Shown here in pieces: positions 13,986-21,618 of a stretch of DNA of 29,176 nucleotides. Position 1 is the first letter of the stretch, and each line of letters begins with the position of its first letter. A program made the position numbers and the translations under genes. This DNA comes from Parvibaculum sp049651025 (GTDB lineage: Bacteria > Pseudomonadota > Alphaproteobacteria > Parvibaculales > Parvibaculaceae): assembly GCF_049651025.1 (NCBI RefSeq), contig NZ_JBASBH010000052.1, positions 1 to 29,176 of the forward strand, in the 5' to 3' direction. Below the pieces are notes generated by a model. That model worked only from the letters and a program-made list of their open reading frames with translations. It was not told where the DNA came from and ran no database searches.

Positions 13986-15596
13986 ATGCTTTACTTTGAA
14001 CGCTGGAAGATTGTGCTTATCGCACTGGTGACGCTGGCGGGCGTCCTTTATACGGCTCCAAATTTCCTGCCCAAAGCCATGTTGGAAGGAGTGCCTTCCT
14101 ACCTGCCGCATAAACAGGTCAACCTCGGTCTCGATTTGCGCGGCGGCTCCTATCTGCTGCTGGAAGTCGATACCGCAACCGTCAATCGCGACCGGTTGCA
14201 GGCGCAGATGAATGACGTGCGCCGGGTGCTTCGCGACAAGCAGATCCTCTATACGGGTCTCGGCGTTTCGGGCGACGCGGTGACGGTTCGCATTACGAAG
14301 CCTGAAGATGTCCCCGCCGCAGTCAAGGCCATCGAGGGGCTTGCAAGCACTCTGGCTGCCAATCTTCTGAGCGGCGGCCTTCCGCAGCGCGACATTTCGG
14401 TGACTTCGACGGGCAACCTCATCTCGGTGAAGAATACCGATGCGGCTATCCTCGCTCGCGCGCAATCGGCGATCCAGCAGTCCATGGAAATCGTTCGTCG
14501 CCGTATCGACGAATTGGGCACGACCGAACCCGTCATCCAGCAGCAGGGCGCGGATCGCATTCTGGTGCAGGTGCCCGGTCTCGACGATCCGTCGCGCCTC
14601 AAGGCGCTGCTCGGCCAGACGGCGAAACTCAACTTCCGCCTCGTCGATACCACGACGACAGCCCAGCAGGCGCTGGCGACACATACGATTCCAGCCGGTT
14701 CCGAAGTCCTCTACATGACCGAAGATCCCAAGCAGCCGCTTCTCGTGCAGCGGCGCGTGATGGTCGGCGGCGACAGCCTGACGGATGCGCAGCCGGGCTT
14801 CGACCAGCGTTCGGGCGAACCGATCGTGAGCTTCCGCTTCGACTCGACCGGCGGCCGCCTTTTCGGCGAAGTGACGCGCGAGAACGTCGGCAAGCCCTTC
14901 GCCATCGTGCTCGACAACAAAGTCATCAGCGCCCCTGTGATCCGCGAAGCGATCATGGGCGGCTCCGGCCAGATCAGCGGCAACTTCTCGGTGCAGCAGG
15001 CAAACGACCTGGCCATTCTGCTTCGTGCCGGCGCGCTTCCCGCACCGCTCAATGTTCTTGAAGAACGCACAGTCGGCGCGAGCCTTGGCGCGGACTCGAT
15101 CCGGGCGGGCCTCTTGGCGTCGATCATCGGCGCGCTCGCGGTCATTGTCTTCATGGTGGCGAGCTATGGGCTGTTCGGCGTCTTCGCCAACATCGCGCTT
15201 GTCGTCAACGTGGTGCTCATTCTGGGCGTGCTGTCGCTTCTTCAGGCGACGCTGACGCTGCCCGGCATCGCAGGCATCATCCTGACCATCGGCACTGCGG
15301 TCGACGCGAACGTTCTGATCTATGAGCGAATAAGAGAAGAATTACGCGCAGGCAAAACGCCGATTGCGGCTCTTGATGCCGGTTACAATCGCGCCATGGC
15401 GCCGATCATCGACGCGAACGTGACGCATTTCATCTCTGCGGCCGTGCTCTTCGAGCTTGGCTCGGGGCCTGTGCGCGGCTTCGCCGTGACGCTCGCCATC
15501 GGCGTCATCACCTCGGTCTTTACCGCCGTGACGGTGAACCGCCTGATCGTTTCGACGTGGGTGCGCCGCGCGCGTCCCAAGACAATCCAACTTTGA
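13986..15596 (+). CDS. secD: Protein translocase subunit SecD
   Basis: Inner-membrane RND-superfamily subunit that uses the proton gradient to pull exported proteins through SecYEG. The 536-residue product has TM1 near the N-terminus (ERWKIVLIALVTLAGVLYTA), the DLRGG motif in LGLDLRGGSYLLLEVD, a large periplasmic region (P1 base and head), and five C-terminal membrane helices including the conserved GTAVDANVLIYERIREELRAG. Length is normal for the short alphaproteobacterial SecD. A Gly-rich Shine-Dalgarno (GGGGGGAA) lies upstream of the ATG at about 11 bases. secF follows after 19 bases. Confidence 0.97.
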   Translation: MLYFERWKIVLIALVTLAGVLYTAPNFLPKAMLEGVPSYLPHKQVNLGLDLRGGSYLLLEVDTATVNRDRLQAQMNDVRRVLRDKQILYTGLGVSGDAVTVRITKPEDVPAAVKAIEGLASTLAANLLSGGLPQRDISVTSTGNLISVKNTDAAILARAQSAIQQSMEIVRRRIDELGTTEPVIQQQGADRILVQVPGLDDPSRLKALLGQTAKLNFRLVDTTTTAQQALATHTIPAGSEVLYMTEDPKQPLLVQRRVMVGGDSLTDAQPGFDQRSGEPIVSFRFDSTGGRLFGEVTRENVGKPFAIVLDNKVISAPVIREAIMGGSGQISGNFSVQQANDLAILLRAGALPAPLNVLEERTVGASLGADSIRAGLLASIIGALAVIVFMVASYGLFGVFANIALVVNVVLILGVLSLLQATLTLPGIAGIILTIGTAVDANVLIYERIREELRAGKTPIAALDAGYNRAMAPIIDANVTHFISAAVLFELGSGPVRGFAVTLAIGVITSVFTAVTVNRLIVSTWVRRARPKTIQL

Positions 15597-15615
15597 CCAG
15601 AACGAAGGCAAGCAA

Positions 15616-16566
15616 ATGAGACGTTTGAAACTCGTTCCGGAACACACCACTATTCCGTTCGTCAAGTATCGCCACATCGCAATCGGCCTGTCGGTCGTGA
15701 TCGTCGTGGTGGCATTCGCCCTGATGTTCACGAAGGGCTTCAACTTCGGCATCGACTTCAAGGGCGGCACGGTCATCGAAATTTCGACCCATGGCCCGGC
15801 CGATATCGCCGATCTGCGCACCCGCCTGAACAATCTCGGGCTCGGCGAAGTGCAGCTTCAGCGCTTCGGCGAAGACACCAACGTCCTGATCCGCATCGGC
15901 ACCCAGCACGGTGAATCGGCGCATGATGGCGGCCAGGCGATCGTCAGCAAGGTAAAGGCCGAGCTTGGCGACAAGGTTGAATATCGCCGCGTTGAAAGCG
16001 TCGGTCCGCAGGTTTCCGGCGAGCTTATTCGTTCGGCGACACTTGCCGTGCTGATCGCGATTGGCGGCATGTTTGCCTATATCTGGTTTCGCTTCGAATG
16101 GCAGTTCGGCCTCGGCGCTGTGCTTTCGATCGTCCATGACGTGATGGCGACAATCCTTGTCTTCTCGCTGTTCCAGCTTGAGTTCAATCTGACGACCATC
16201 GCCGCGCTGCTCACCATTGTCGGCTACTCGATGAACGACACAGTCGTGGTGTTCGACCGCATGCGCGAGAACTTGCGCAAGTACAAGAAGATGGATCTCG
16301 GCGAGCTGATCGACCTGTCGCTGAACGAGACGCTGTCGCGCACCATCATGACCTCGGTGACGACGTTGCTTGCGCTGCTTGCGCTGTTCATCTTCGGCGG
16401 CGAAGTCATCCGCAGCTTCACCTTCGCGATGATCTTCGGCATCATCGTCGGCACATATTCGTCGATCTACGTTGCCGCGCCTGTGCTGCTTGCCATTGGC
16501 ATCACGCGCGACTGGACGGTGGCGAAGCTCGACAAGAACAAGACGAGCATCGACAAGAAGGCATGA
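15616..16566 (+). CDS. secF: Protein translocase subunit SecF
   Basis: Partner of SecD in the proton-driven SecDF complex. The 316-residue product has TM1 (HIAIGLSVVIVVVAFALMF), the FGIDFKGGTVIEI motif equivalent to the SecD DLRGG region, a short periplasmic domain, and the C-terminal helices with VGYSMNDTVVVFDRMRENLR, the conserved SecF signature. The C-terminus is Lys-rich (KLDKNKTSIDKKA), cytoplasmic. The ATG at 15616 has GAAGG upstream. The stop overlaps the Mth938-like gene by four bases (ATGA), so the two are coupled. Confidence 0.97.
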   Translation: MRRLKLVPEHTTIPFVKYRHIAIGLSVVIVVVAFALMFTKGFNFGIDFKGGTVIEISTHGPADIADLRTRLNNLGLGEVQLQRFGEDTNVLIRIGTQHGESAHDGGQAIVSKVKAELGDKVEYRRVESVGPQVSGELIRSATLAVLIAIGGMFAYIWFRFEWQFGLGAVLSIVHDVMATILVFSLFQLEFNLTTIAALLTIVGYSMNDTVVVFDRMRENLRKYKKMDLGELIDLSLNETLSRTIMTSVTTLLALLALFIFGGEVIRSFTFAMIFGIIVGTYSSIYVAAPVLLAIGITRDWTVAKLDKNKTSIDKKA

Positions 16567-16934
16567 TGAAACCGCGATTTGACGGACAGCCGCAGGTCGA
16601 GGCGTATGGCGACTTCGGCTTTCGGCTCGCCGGGCAACGCTTTGAAGGTTCGATCCTGCTCACCCCGCGCGGGCTCTATCCCTGGACGGTCGAGAGTGCA
16701 GGCGAGGCCGACGCCGCCTCATTTGCACCGCTGATCGAATGCGCCGCAGAGGTCGATTTTCTGATCGTCGGTTGCGGCAAGGGCTTCGCGCGATTCTCGA
16801 AATCCCTGTCGCTCTATCTGGCCGATTCGCGAATCACTCCGGACTATATGGACACTGGCGCTGCTTGCCGGACCTATAATGTGCTCCGGGCGGAGGATCG
16901 CCGCGTTGCGGCAGCGTTGATTGCCGTGGCGTGA
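16563..16934 (+). CDS. Mth938-like domain protein (NDUFAF3-type)
   Basis: A 123-residue protein of the Mth938/DUF498 fold. It shows the family features RFDGQPQVEAYGDFGFRLAG at the N-terminus, GSILLTPRGLYPW, and the strand FLIVGCGKG, followed by a helix with the TPDYMDTGAACRTYNVL segment typical of the family. The human member NDUFAF3 is a mitochondrial complex I assembly factor, and its bacterial homologues are often next to secD/secF. Here it overlaps secF by four bases, which is strong evidence of co-expression with the membrane-insertion machinery. There is no signal peptide, so it is cytoplasmic. I infer a role in membrane-complex assembly; the biochemical function is not known from sequence. 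Confidence 0.9.
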   Translation: MMKPRFDGQPQVEAYGDFGFRLAGQRFEGSILLTPRGLYPWTVESAGEADAASFAPLIECAAEVDFLIVGCGKGFARFSKSLSLYLADSRITPDYMDTGAACRTYNVLRAEDRRVAAALIAVA

Positions 16935-16955
16935 GGCCAGCGCAAGCCGGAGTGC

Positions 16956-16984
16956 TTGGCTTTTCTTTCCGAAAATCCTAACTT
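16956..16984 (+). promoter_or_regulatory. Possible promoter before the PuuD-like gene
   Basis: TTGGCT at 16956-16961 and TAACTT at 16979-16984 are 17 bases apart, in the 159-base gap before the PuuD-like gene. A six-pair stem CTTGTC/GACAAG lies at 17005-17022, inside the leader that would result. Both are weak signals. Confidence 0.3.
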
Positions 16985-17093
16985 CCCACCAAGGGCTGCG
17001 ACTCCTTGTCTCGTGCGACAAGGCGCTGCCTCAAGGGGGCCGCAGCCATCAAGTGCCGCGACCGACATCGATTTATAACAAGGGAAACAACCC

Positions 17094-17696
17094 ATGGCTG
17101 TCATCTTGACGTCGCTCAGGAATACGGTGATTGCCGGTTTCGTGCTGGCGCTGATCCTGCTGCTTATGTACGTGAATTTCGGCAACACGCTTGATCTCAA
17201 CTTCTGGACCTTCATCGTTCGTTGGCTGCACGTCGTGTGCGGTGTCATGTGGATCGGGTTGCTCTGGTATTTCAACTTCGTGCAGATGCCGAGCATGCCG
17301 AAGATCCCGGACGATCAGAAGCCTGCCGTGAGCAAGGTCATTGCACCGGAAGCTCTGTTCTGGTTCCGCTGGGGCGCAATGGGCACGATCGTTTTCGGTA
17401 TCGTTCTCGCTCACCTGAGCGGCTACCTCCTCGACGCCTATACGCTGGGTGCCTATGAAGGCTTTGCCGTTCCCAAGAACATCGCCATCGGTATTGGCAT
17501 GTGGCTCGGCACGATCATGTGGTTCAACGTCTGGTTTGTGATCTGGCCGAACCAGAAGATCGCGCTCGGTCTCGTTGACGCCGCTGCCGACCAGAAGCCG
17601 AAGGCAGCGCGCATGGCGATGCTCTTCTCGCGCGTCAATACACTGCTGTCGATCCCGATGCTCTTCGCCATGGTTTCGGCGCAGAACATCTATTGA
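17094..17696 (+). CDS. Stand-alone PuuD-type (urate hydroxylase N-terminal) membrane protein
   Basis: A 200-residue polytopic protein with about five hydrophobic segments: 11-28, 39-62, 88-112, 128-151 and 178-196. The segment VRWLHVVCGVMWIGLLWYFNFVQ and WLGTIMWFNVWFVIWPNQ match the membrane domain of PuuD-type urate oxidases (DUF989). Full PuuD has a further cytochrome c domain of about 200 residues, which is absent here (no CxxCH), so a urate oxidase function should not be assumed. His46 in WLHVVCG and His107 in AHLSGYLL are candidate haem ligands, by position only. The start fits the signal AAGGGAAAC upstream. It sits between the NDUFAF3-like and NDUFAF6-like genes and is followed by a terminator hairpin, so it forms its own unit. 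Confidence 0.8.
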   Translation: MAVILTSLRNTVIAGFVLALILLLMYVNFGNTLDLNFWTFIVRWLHVVCGVMWIGLLWYFNFVQMPSMPKIPDDQKPAVSKVIAPEALFWFRWGAMGTIVFGIVLAHLSGYLLDAYTLGAYEGFAVPKNIAIGIGMWLGTIMWFNVWFVIWPNQKIALGLVDAAADQKPKAARMAMLFSRVNTLLSIPMLFAMVSAQNIY

Positions 17697-17719
17697 TCGC
17701 TGCGAAGCGTTTGACGGGG

Positions 17720-17743
17720 CGGGGCTGTCGAAAGGCAGCCCCG
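17720..17743 (+). terminator. Rho-independent terminator after the PuuD-like gene
   Basis: CGGGGCTG (17720-17727) pairs with CAGCCCCG (17736-17743) around an eight-base loop, followed by TTTCCATTTG. The stem starts 24 bases after the stop codon. The GC-rich eight-pair stem and following T-rich tract make it the best terminator candidate in the window. Confidence 0.65.
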
Positions 17744-17765
17744 TTTCCATTTGGACAAGAGTGCG

Positions 17766-18626
17766 ATGAACGCAATCCCCCTCGATGAAAGCCTTGCGGC
17801 AAGCCTCGATATTGTGCGGCGGCTCGACCACGACCGTTACCTGACGGCGCTGCTCGCTCCGGCAGACCGGCGCGCGGCCTTGACCGCGCTTTATGCCTTC
17901 AATGCGGAAATCGCCCGCGTTCGCGAAACGGTGAGCGAACCGATGCTCGGCCAAATCCGGCTGCAGTGGTGGCGCGAAGCGATCGAGGCAATTCCGCGCG
18001 GCGACGTGCACGGCCACGAAGCGATTGTTGCGCTGGCCGGAACATGGACGGCGGACGAATTTCCAACGGCGAAGTTCACCGCATTGATCGATGCGCGAGA
18101 ACGCGATCTCGACGACGAGCCTTTCGCGAATATGGCAGCGCTTGAGGCTTACAGCGAGGCGACGTCTTCAAACGTGATGGCCCTCGCAAGCCTGACGCTT
18201 GCGGGCGAAGCGGCGTCGGCGGCGCGTGAAAAAATCCGCCTTGCCGGGATCGCCTATGCCCTGACGGGATTGCTGCGCGCAATACCGGTGCACGCCTCGC
18301 ACGGGCGCCTTTATCTGCCGCTCGATCTGCTTGGCCAATACAATGTCGATCCGCATCAGATTTTCGCGGGCGAAATGTCTGACGGCTTGCGCTCGGTCAT
18401 GAATGAAGTGGCGACGCGCGCGCGCGCTCTGCTTAATGATGCGCGCAAAACCGGCGAGCCGGTGAGCAGGCGCATTCTGCCTGCGCTTCTGCCCGCATCG
18501 TTCTGCGACCGCTATCTCGATATCGTCATGGCGCCGGACTTCAATCCCTTTCAGGACAGAACCGAGGTTCCGGCCTTCAAGCTGCAACTGCGCCTGATGG
18601 GCCGCAAACTTGCCGGGCGCTTCTGA
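17766..18626 (+). CDS. Squalene/phytoene synthase-like protein (NDUFAF6-type)
   Basis: A 286-residue protein of the all-helical squalene/phytoene synthase fold. Real synthases carry a DxxxD motif in the second helix; the equivalent here reads YAFNAEIARVRETVSE with no Asp pair. The following LGQIRLQWWREAIEAI is typical of the group containing mitochondrial NDUFAF6, a complex I assembly factor that is not a prenyl synthase. Together with the NDUFAF3-like gene about 0.8 kb upstream this suggests an assembly role, although a lipid-related function cannot be excluded. The ATG at 17766 is preferred over a TTG at 17751 because the family N-terminus (SLDIVRRLDHDRYLTALL) follows it. The stop abuts the convergent trmFO stop with no gap. 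It follows a terminator, so a promoter should lie in 17744-17765 or it is reached by read-through. Confidence 0.88.
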   Translation: MNAIPLDESLAASLDIVRRLDHDRYLTALLAPADRRAALTALYAFNAEIARVRETVSEPMLGQIRLQWWREAIEAIPRGDVHGHEAIVALAGTWTADEFPTAKFTALIDARERDLDDEPFANMAALEAYSEATSSNVMALASLTLAGEAASAAREKIRLAGIAYALTGLLRAIPVHASHGRLYLPLDLLGQYNVDPHQIFAGEMSDGLRSVMNEVATRARALLNDARKTGEPVSRRILPALLPASFCDRYLDIVMAPDFNPFQDRTEVPAFKLQLRLMGRKLAGRF

Positions 18627-20021
18627 TTATTCCGCGGCTTCAGCGCGCGGGTTGAGCCACGGCTCGAGATCGCGCAGCGCGCGCGACGTGTAAGCGCGTT
18701 TGCGTGCCGGGCCTTTGGCCTTGCCGCGCGGCCGCTTGCCATCTTCGTCGAGCGTCAGTTCCACTTCCGGGAAAAGTCCGAAATTGACGTTCATCGGCTG
18801 AAACGTTTCGGCATTGGCATCGCCCGTGATATGGGCGAGAAGCGCGCCAAGCGCCGTGGTGCGCGGCGGCAGGGACGGCGCACGGCCTTTACGTTCTTCG
18901 CTGGCAAAACGCCCGGCGAGAAGCCCCATCGCGGCGCTTTCGACATAGCCTTCGACGCCCGTGACCTGACCGGCAAAACGCAGGCGCGGATCGAGCTTCA
19001 GCCGCATCAAGCCATCGAGAAGCTTCGGGCTGTTCAGAAAGGTGTTGCGGTGCAGGCCGCCAAGTCGCGCGAACTCAGCGTTCTCAAGGCCGGGAATGGT
19101 GCGGAAGACACGCGTTTGCTCGCCATGCTTCAGCTTCGTCTGAAAGCCGACCATGTTGTAAAGCGTACCGAGCGCGTTGTCCTGACGAAGCTGGATGACC
19201 GCATAGGGCTTCACTTGCGGATCATGCTCGTTGGTGAGGCCGACCGGCTTCATGGGGCCATAGCGCAGCGTTTCCGCGCCGCGCTCGGCCATCACTTCAA
19301 TCGGCAGGCAGCCTTCGAAATAGGGCGTGTTCTTTTCCCACTCCTTGAAGTCGCCTTTTTCGCCTTCAATCAGTGCGCGGATGAATGTCTCATATTGTTC
19401 GCGCGTCAGCGGACAGTTGATGTAATCCTTGCCCGTGCCGCCGGGGCCGACCTTGTCGTAACGTGACTGGAACCAGCAAACCGACATGTCGATCGAATCG
19501 CGATAGATGATCGGCGCGATGGCGTCGAAAAAGGCGAGTTCTTCCGCACCTGTGAGCGATGCGATCGCTTCGCCCAGCGCAGGCGAGGTGAGGGGGCCGG
19601 TTGAGACAATCACATTGTCCCATTCGGCGGGCGGCAACCCGGCCACTTCGCCGCGCTCCACGGTGACGAGCGGATGCGCGACAAGCTTTGCCGTGACGTA
19701 TTTGGAGAAGTCGTCGCGGTCGACGGCGAGCGCGCCGCCTGCGGGCACCTTGGCGACATTGGCCGCTTCCATCAGAAGCGACCCCGCACGGCGCATTTCC
19801 TCGTGGAGAAGCCCCACGGCATTTTGCTCGGCATCGTCGGAGCGGAAGGAATTCGAGCAGACAAGCTCGGCAAAGCCATCGGTATGATGCGCGTCGGTTT
19901 TGACGACGGGCCTCATTTCATGGAGGACAACCGGCACGCCTGCTTGCGCAAGCTGCCACGCGGCCTCGGAGCCGGCCATGCCGGCGCCGATGACGTGAAC
20001 GGGTTTAATGGTGCTGCTCAT
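18627..20021 (-). CDS. trmFO: Folate/FAD-dependent tRNA (uracil-54) C5-methyltransferase
   Basis: Makes ribothymidine at position 54 of tRNA using methylenetetrahydrofolate and FAD, in place of the AdoMet-dependent TrmA. The 464-residue product starts with the FAD dinucleotide-binding motif VIGAGMAGSEAAWQLAQAG, then HEMRP, the TrmFO hallmark EMRP, ELVCSNSFRSDD, and a C-terminal NVNFGLFPEVE segment; all are characteristic of TrmFO (formerly Gid). An upstream ATG at 20081 would add 20 residues (MTAFWYLDLG...) without family match, and would read through the inverted-repeat element, so the start at 20021 is chosen. It is convergent with the NDUFAF6-like gene, stop codons adjacent. Confidence 0.95.
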   Translation of the reverse strand: MSSTIKPVHVIGAGMAGSEAAWQLAQAGVPVVLHEMRPVVKTDAHHTDGFAELVCSNSFRSDDAEQNAVGLLHEEMRRAGSLLMEAANVAKVPAGGALAVDRDDFSKYVTAKLVAHPLVTVERGEVAGLPPAEWDNVIVSTGPLTSPALGEAIASLTGAEELAFFDAIAPIIYRDSIDMSVCWFQSRYDKVGPGGTGKDYINCPLTREQYETFIRALIEGEKGDFKEWEKNTPYFEGCLPIEVMAERGAETLRYGPMKPVGLTNEHDPQVKPYAVIQLRQDNALGTLYNMVGFQTKLKHGEQTRVFRTIPGLENAEFARLGGLHRNTFLNSPKLLDGLMRLKLDPRLRFAGQVTGVEGYVESAAMGLLAGRFASEERKGRAPSLPPRTTALGALLAHITGDANAETFQPMNVNFGLFPEVELTLDEDGKRPRGKAKGPARKRAYTSRALRDLEPWLNPRAEAAE

Positions 20022-20075
20022 GGCCGCTTTGTAGCGCGAAGTGAGCCAAAGCCCAAGATCAAGATACCAGAAGGC

Positions 20076-20164
20076 TGTCATCCCGGGACTTGTTCCCGGG
20101 ATCCAACGACTTCAGCAACGGGTTGAGAGGCCCATGGGTCCCGGGAACAAGTCCCGGGACGACA
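20076..20164. repeat. Paired-hairpin inverted repeat between trmFO and the amidases
   Basis: Arms of 29 bases at 20076-20104 and 20136-20164 are inverted copies with two mismatches, 31 bases apart. Each arm contains a hairpin CCCGGGA-CTTGT-TCCCGGG (reverse on the right arm). The form TGTCATCCCGGGA...CGGGATCC is typical of dispersed extragenic repeats seen in many alphaproteobacterial genomes. It lies just upstream of trmFO (start 20021) and seven bases downstream of the second amidase stop, so it may also act as a terminator between them. No gene inside it. Confidence 0.8.
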
Positions 20165-20170
20165 CGGAAG

Positions 20171-21607
20171 CTATAGCAAATCCCACACCTTCGGCCGCCG
20201 GTCCTTCCACGGCTGCTCTTTCTCAAGCTGCGAGGCGAGGCGGAAGAGGGTGGCTTCGTCGGCGTAACGGCCGGTGAACATCATGCCGATCGGCAGTCCG
20301 CCGTCGCTGAGCCACAGGGGAAGCGAAAGCGAGGGCTGGCCGGTGAAATTGAAAGGCGGCGTGAACGGGAAAACCTTGCCCTGCCGCTTGTTGACCTCGC
20401 GCGGCTCCAGATGGACCGGATCGACATAGCCGATCTCGGGCGGCGGCGTGCCCATGACCGGCGACAGATAAACGTCGAACTCCTCGAAGGTCGCGAGGAT
20501 CTTGCGATTGAGCAGGCGCAGCGTTTGCCAGCCCCACATGGCCTGATCGCCGGTGATCTTGCGGCCCGATTTCATCGCCGCCCATGTCAGCGGCTCAAGC
20601 TCGTCCGGTTCCGGCTCGCGACCTTTCTTGGCGATGAGCCGCCCCATGCCCGCGGCGAAGTTCGAGGCCGAGACCGCGCCCTGCGCCTGATAGAGCGTGT
20701 GGTAGTCGATGCCCAGACCACGCGGCACAAGCTCGTGGCCGAGTTGCTTCAGCATATCGACAGTGCGCTCAAGCGCGGCTTGAATTTCAGGATCGATGGG
20801 GCGACCGTTCGGCGTTTCGCTCGACCAGGCGATCTTGAGCTTGCCCGGCGATCTGGTGATCTCATCCATGTAAGGCCGGGACTTTGGCGGCGGCGCATAG
20901 GGCGAGGCGGGTTCTGGATAGCCGGTTGCGTCGAGCATGGCCGCGCTGTCGCGAACCGTGCGGCTGACGACGTGATCGACGCTGAAGCCGATGGCGCGAT
21001 CATAATCGTCAGGCCCCTGAGGATTTCGGTCCCGCGTGATCTTCATCCCGACAAGGCCGCAACAGGCGGCAGGAATACGGATCGAGCCGAGGCCGTCGCT
21101 CGCATGGGCAAGCGGCACGATGCCCGCCGCAACGGCAGACGCTGCGCCGCCCGACGAGCCGCCTGCGATGTGGTTCGTGTTCCACGGCGAACGGCAGGGG
21201 CCGAGCAGGGCGGATTCGGTCGTGCCGGTGATGCCATATTCCGGCGTGTTGGTTTTGCCGACGAGAACGACGCCGCTGTCGCGGAAGCGCTTCACGAGCA
21301 CGCTGTCGTGATCGTCCACAACATCGGCAACGAAGCGGCTGCCGCTGGTGCGCGGCCAGCCTTTGACCTCCGTGCCGAGATCCTTGATGAGAAACGGCAC
21401 GCCCTTGAAAGGGCCGTCCGGCAAGTTGCCTTTCGCGGCGGCGCGCGCCTCGTCATAGGCTTTATGCACGACAGCGTTAAGCGCAGGGTTGTGCTTTTCG
21501 ATGCGCTCTATGGCGGCGTCCACAAGCTCAAGCGGCGTGATGTCGCCCTTGGTGACAAGGCCGCCAAGAGCAACGCCGTCATATTTCGTGTACTCGGGAA
21601 AGCTCAT
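20171..21607 (-). CDS. Amidase-signature family enzyme (second of a tandem pair)
   Basis: A 478-residue serine amidase of the Ser-cisSer-Lys type. Lys75 in PFLIKDLG, the glycine/serine core AGGSSGGAASAVAAG (about 148-162) and the nucleophile Ser175 in GLGSIRIPAA complete the catalytic triad. The usual GGS-IR motif reads LGS-IR. The substrate cannot be assigned from sequence; annotated relatives act on diverse amides, including nylon oligomers and aromatic amides. It is a paralogue of the gene upstream, with near-identical stretches such as IEKHNPALNAVV. The ATG at 21607 has GAGGGAG at 21614-21620, which overlaps the stop of the upstream amidase, so the pair is translationally coupled. Confidence 0.92.
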   Translation of the reverse strand: MSFPEYTKYDGVALGGLVTKGDITPLELVDAAIERIEKHNPALNAVVHKAYDEARAAAKGNLPDGPFKGVPFLIKDLGTEVKGWPRTSGSRFVADVVDDHDSVLVKRFRDSGVVLVGKTNTPEYGITGTTESALLGPCRSPWNTNHIAGGSSGGAASAVAAGIVPLAHASDGLGSIRIPAACCGLVGMKITRDRNPQGPDDYDRAIGFSVDHVVSRTVRDSAAMLDATGYPEPASPYAPPPKSRPYMDEITRSPGKLKIAWSSETPNGRPIDPEIQAALERTVDMLKQLGHELVPRGLGIDYHTLYQAQGAVSASNFAAGMGRLIAKKGREPEPDELEPLTWAAMKSGRKITGDQAMWGWQTLRLLNRKILATFEEFDVYLSPVMGTPPPEIGYVDPVHLEPREVNKRQGKVFPFTPPFNFTGQPSLSLPLWLSDGGLPIGMMFTGRYADEATLFRLASQLEKEQPWKDRRPKVWDLL

Positions 21608-21618
21608 GCCGTTCTCCC

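Noticed and set aside
13428..14684. A 418-codon minus-strand frame over yajC and secD
   Set aside because: Antisense shadow of two well-supported genes.
17094..17696. Assignment as a complete urate hydroxylase PuuD
   Set aside because: Only the membrane domain is present; no cytochrome c CxxCH motif, and the length is about half of full PuuD.
17766..18626. Assignment as a phytoene or squalene synthase of carotenoid or hopanoid synthesis
   Set aside because: The DxxxD catalytic motif is missing and no crt or hpn genes lie nearby.
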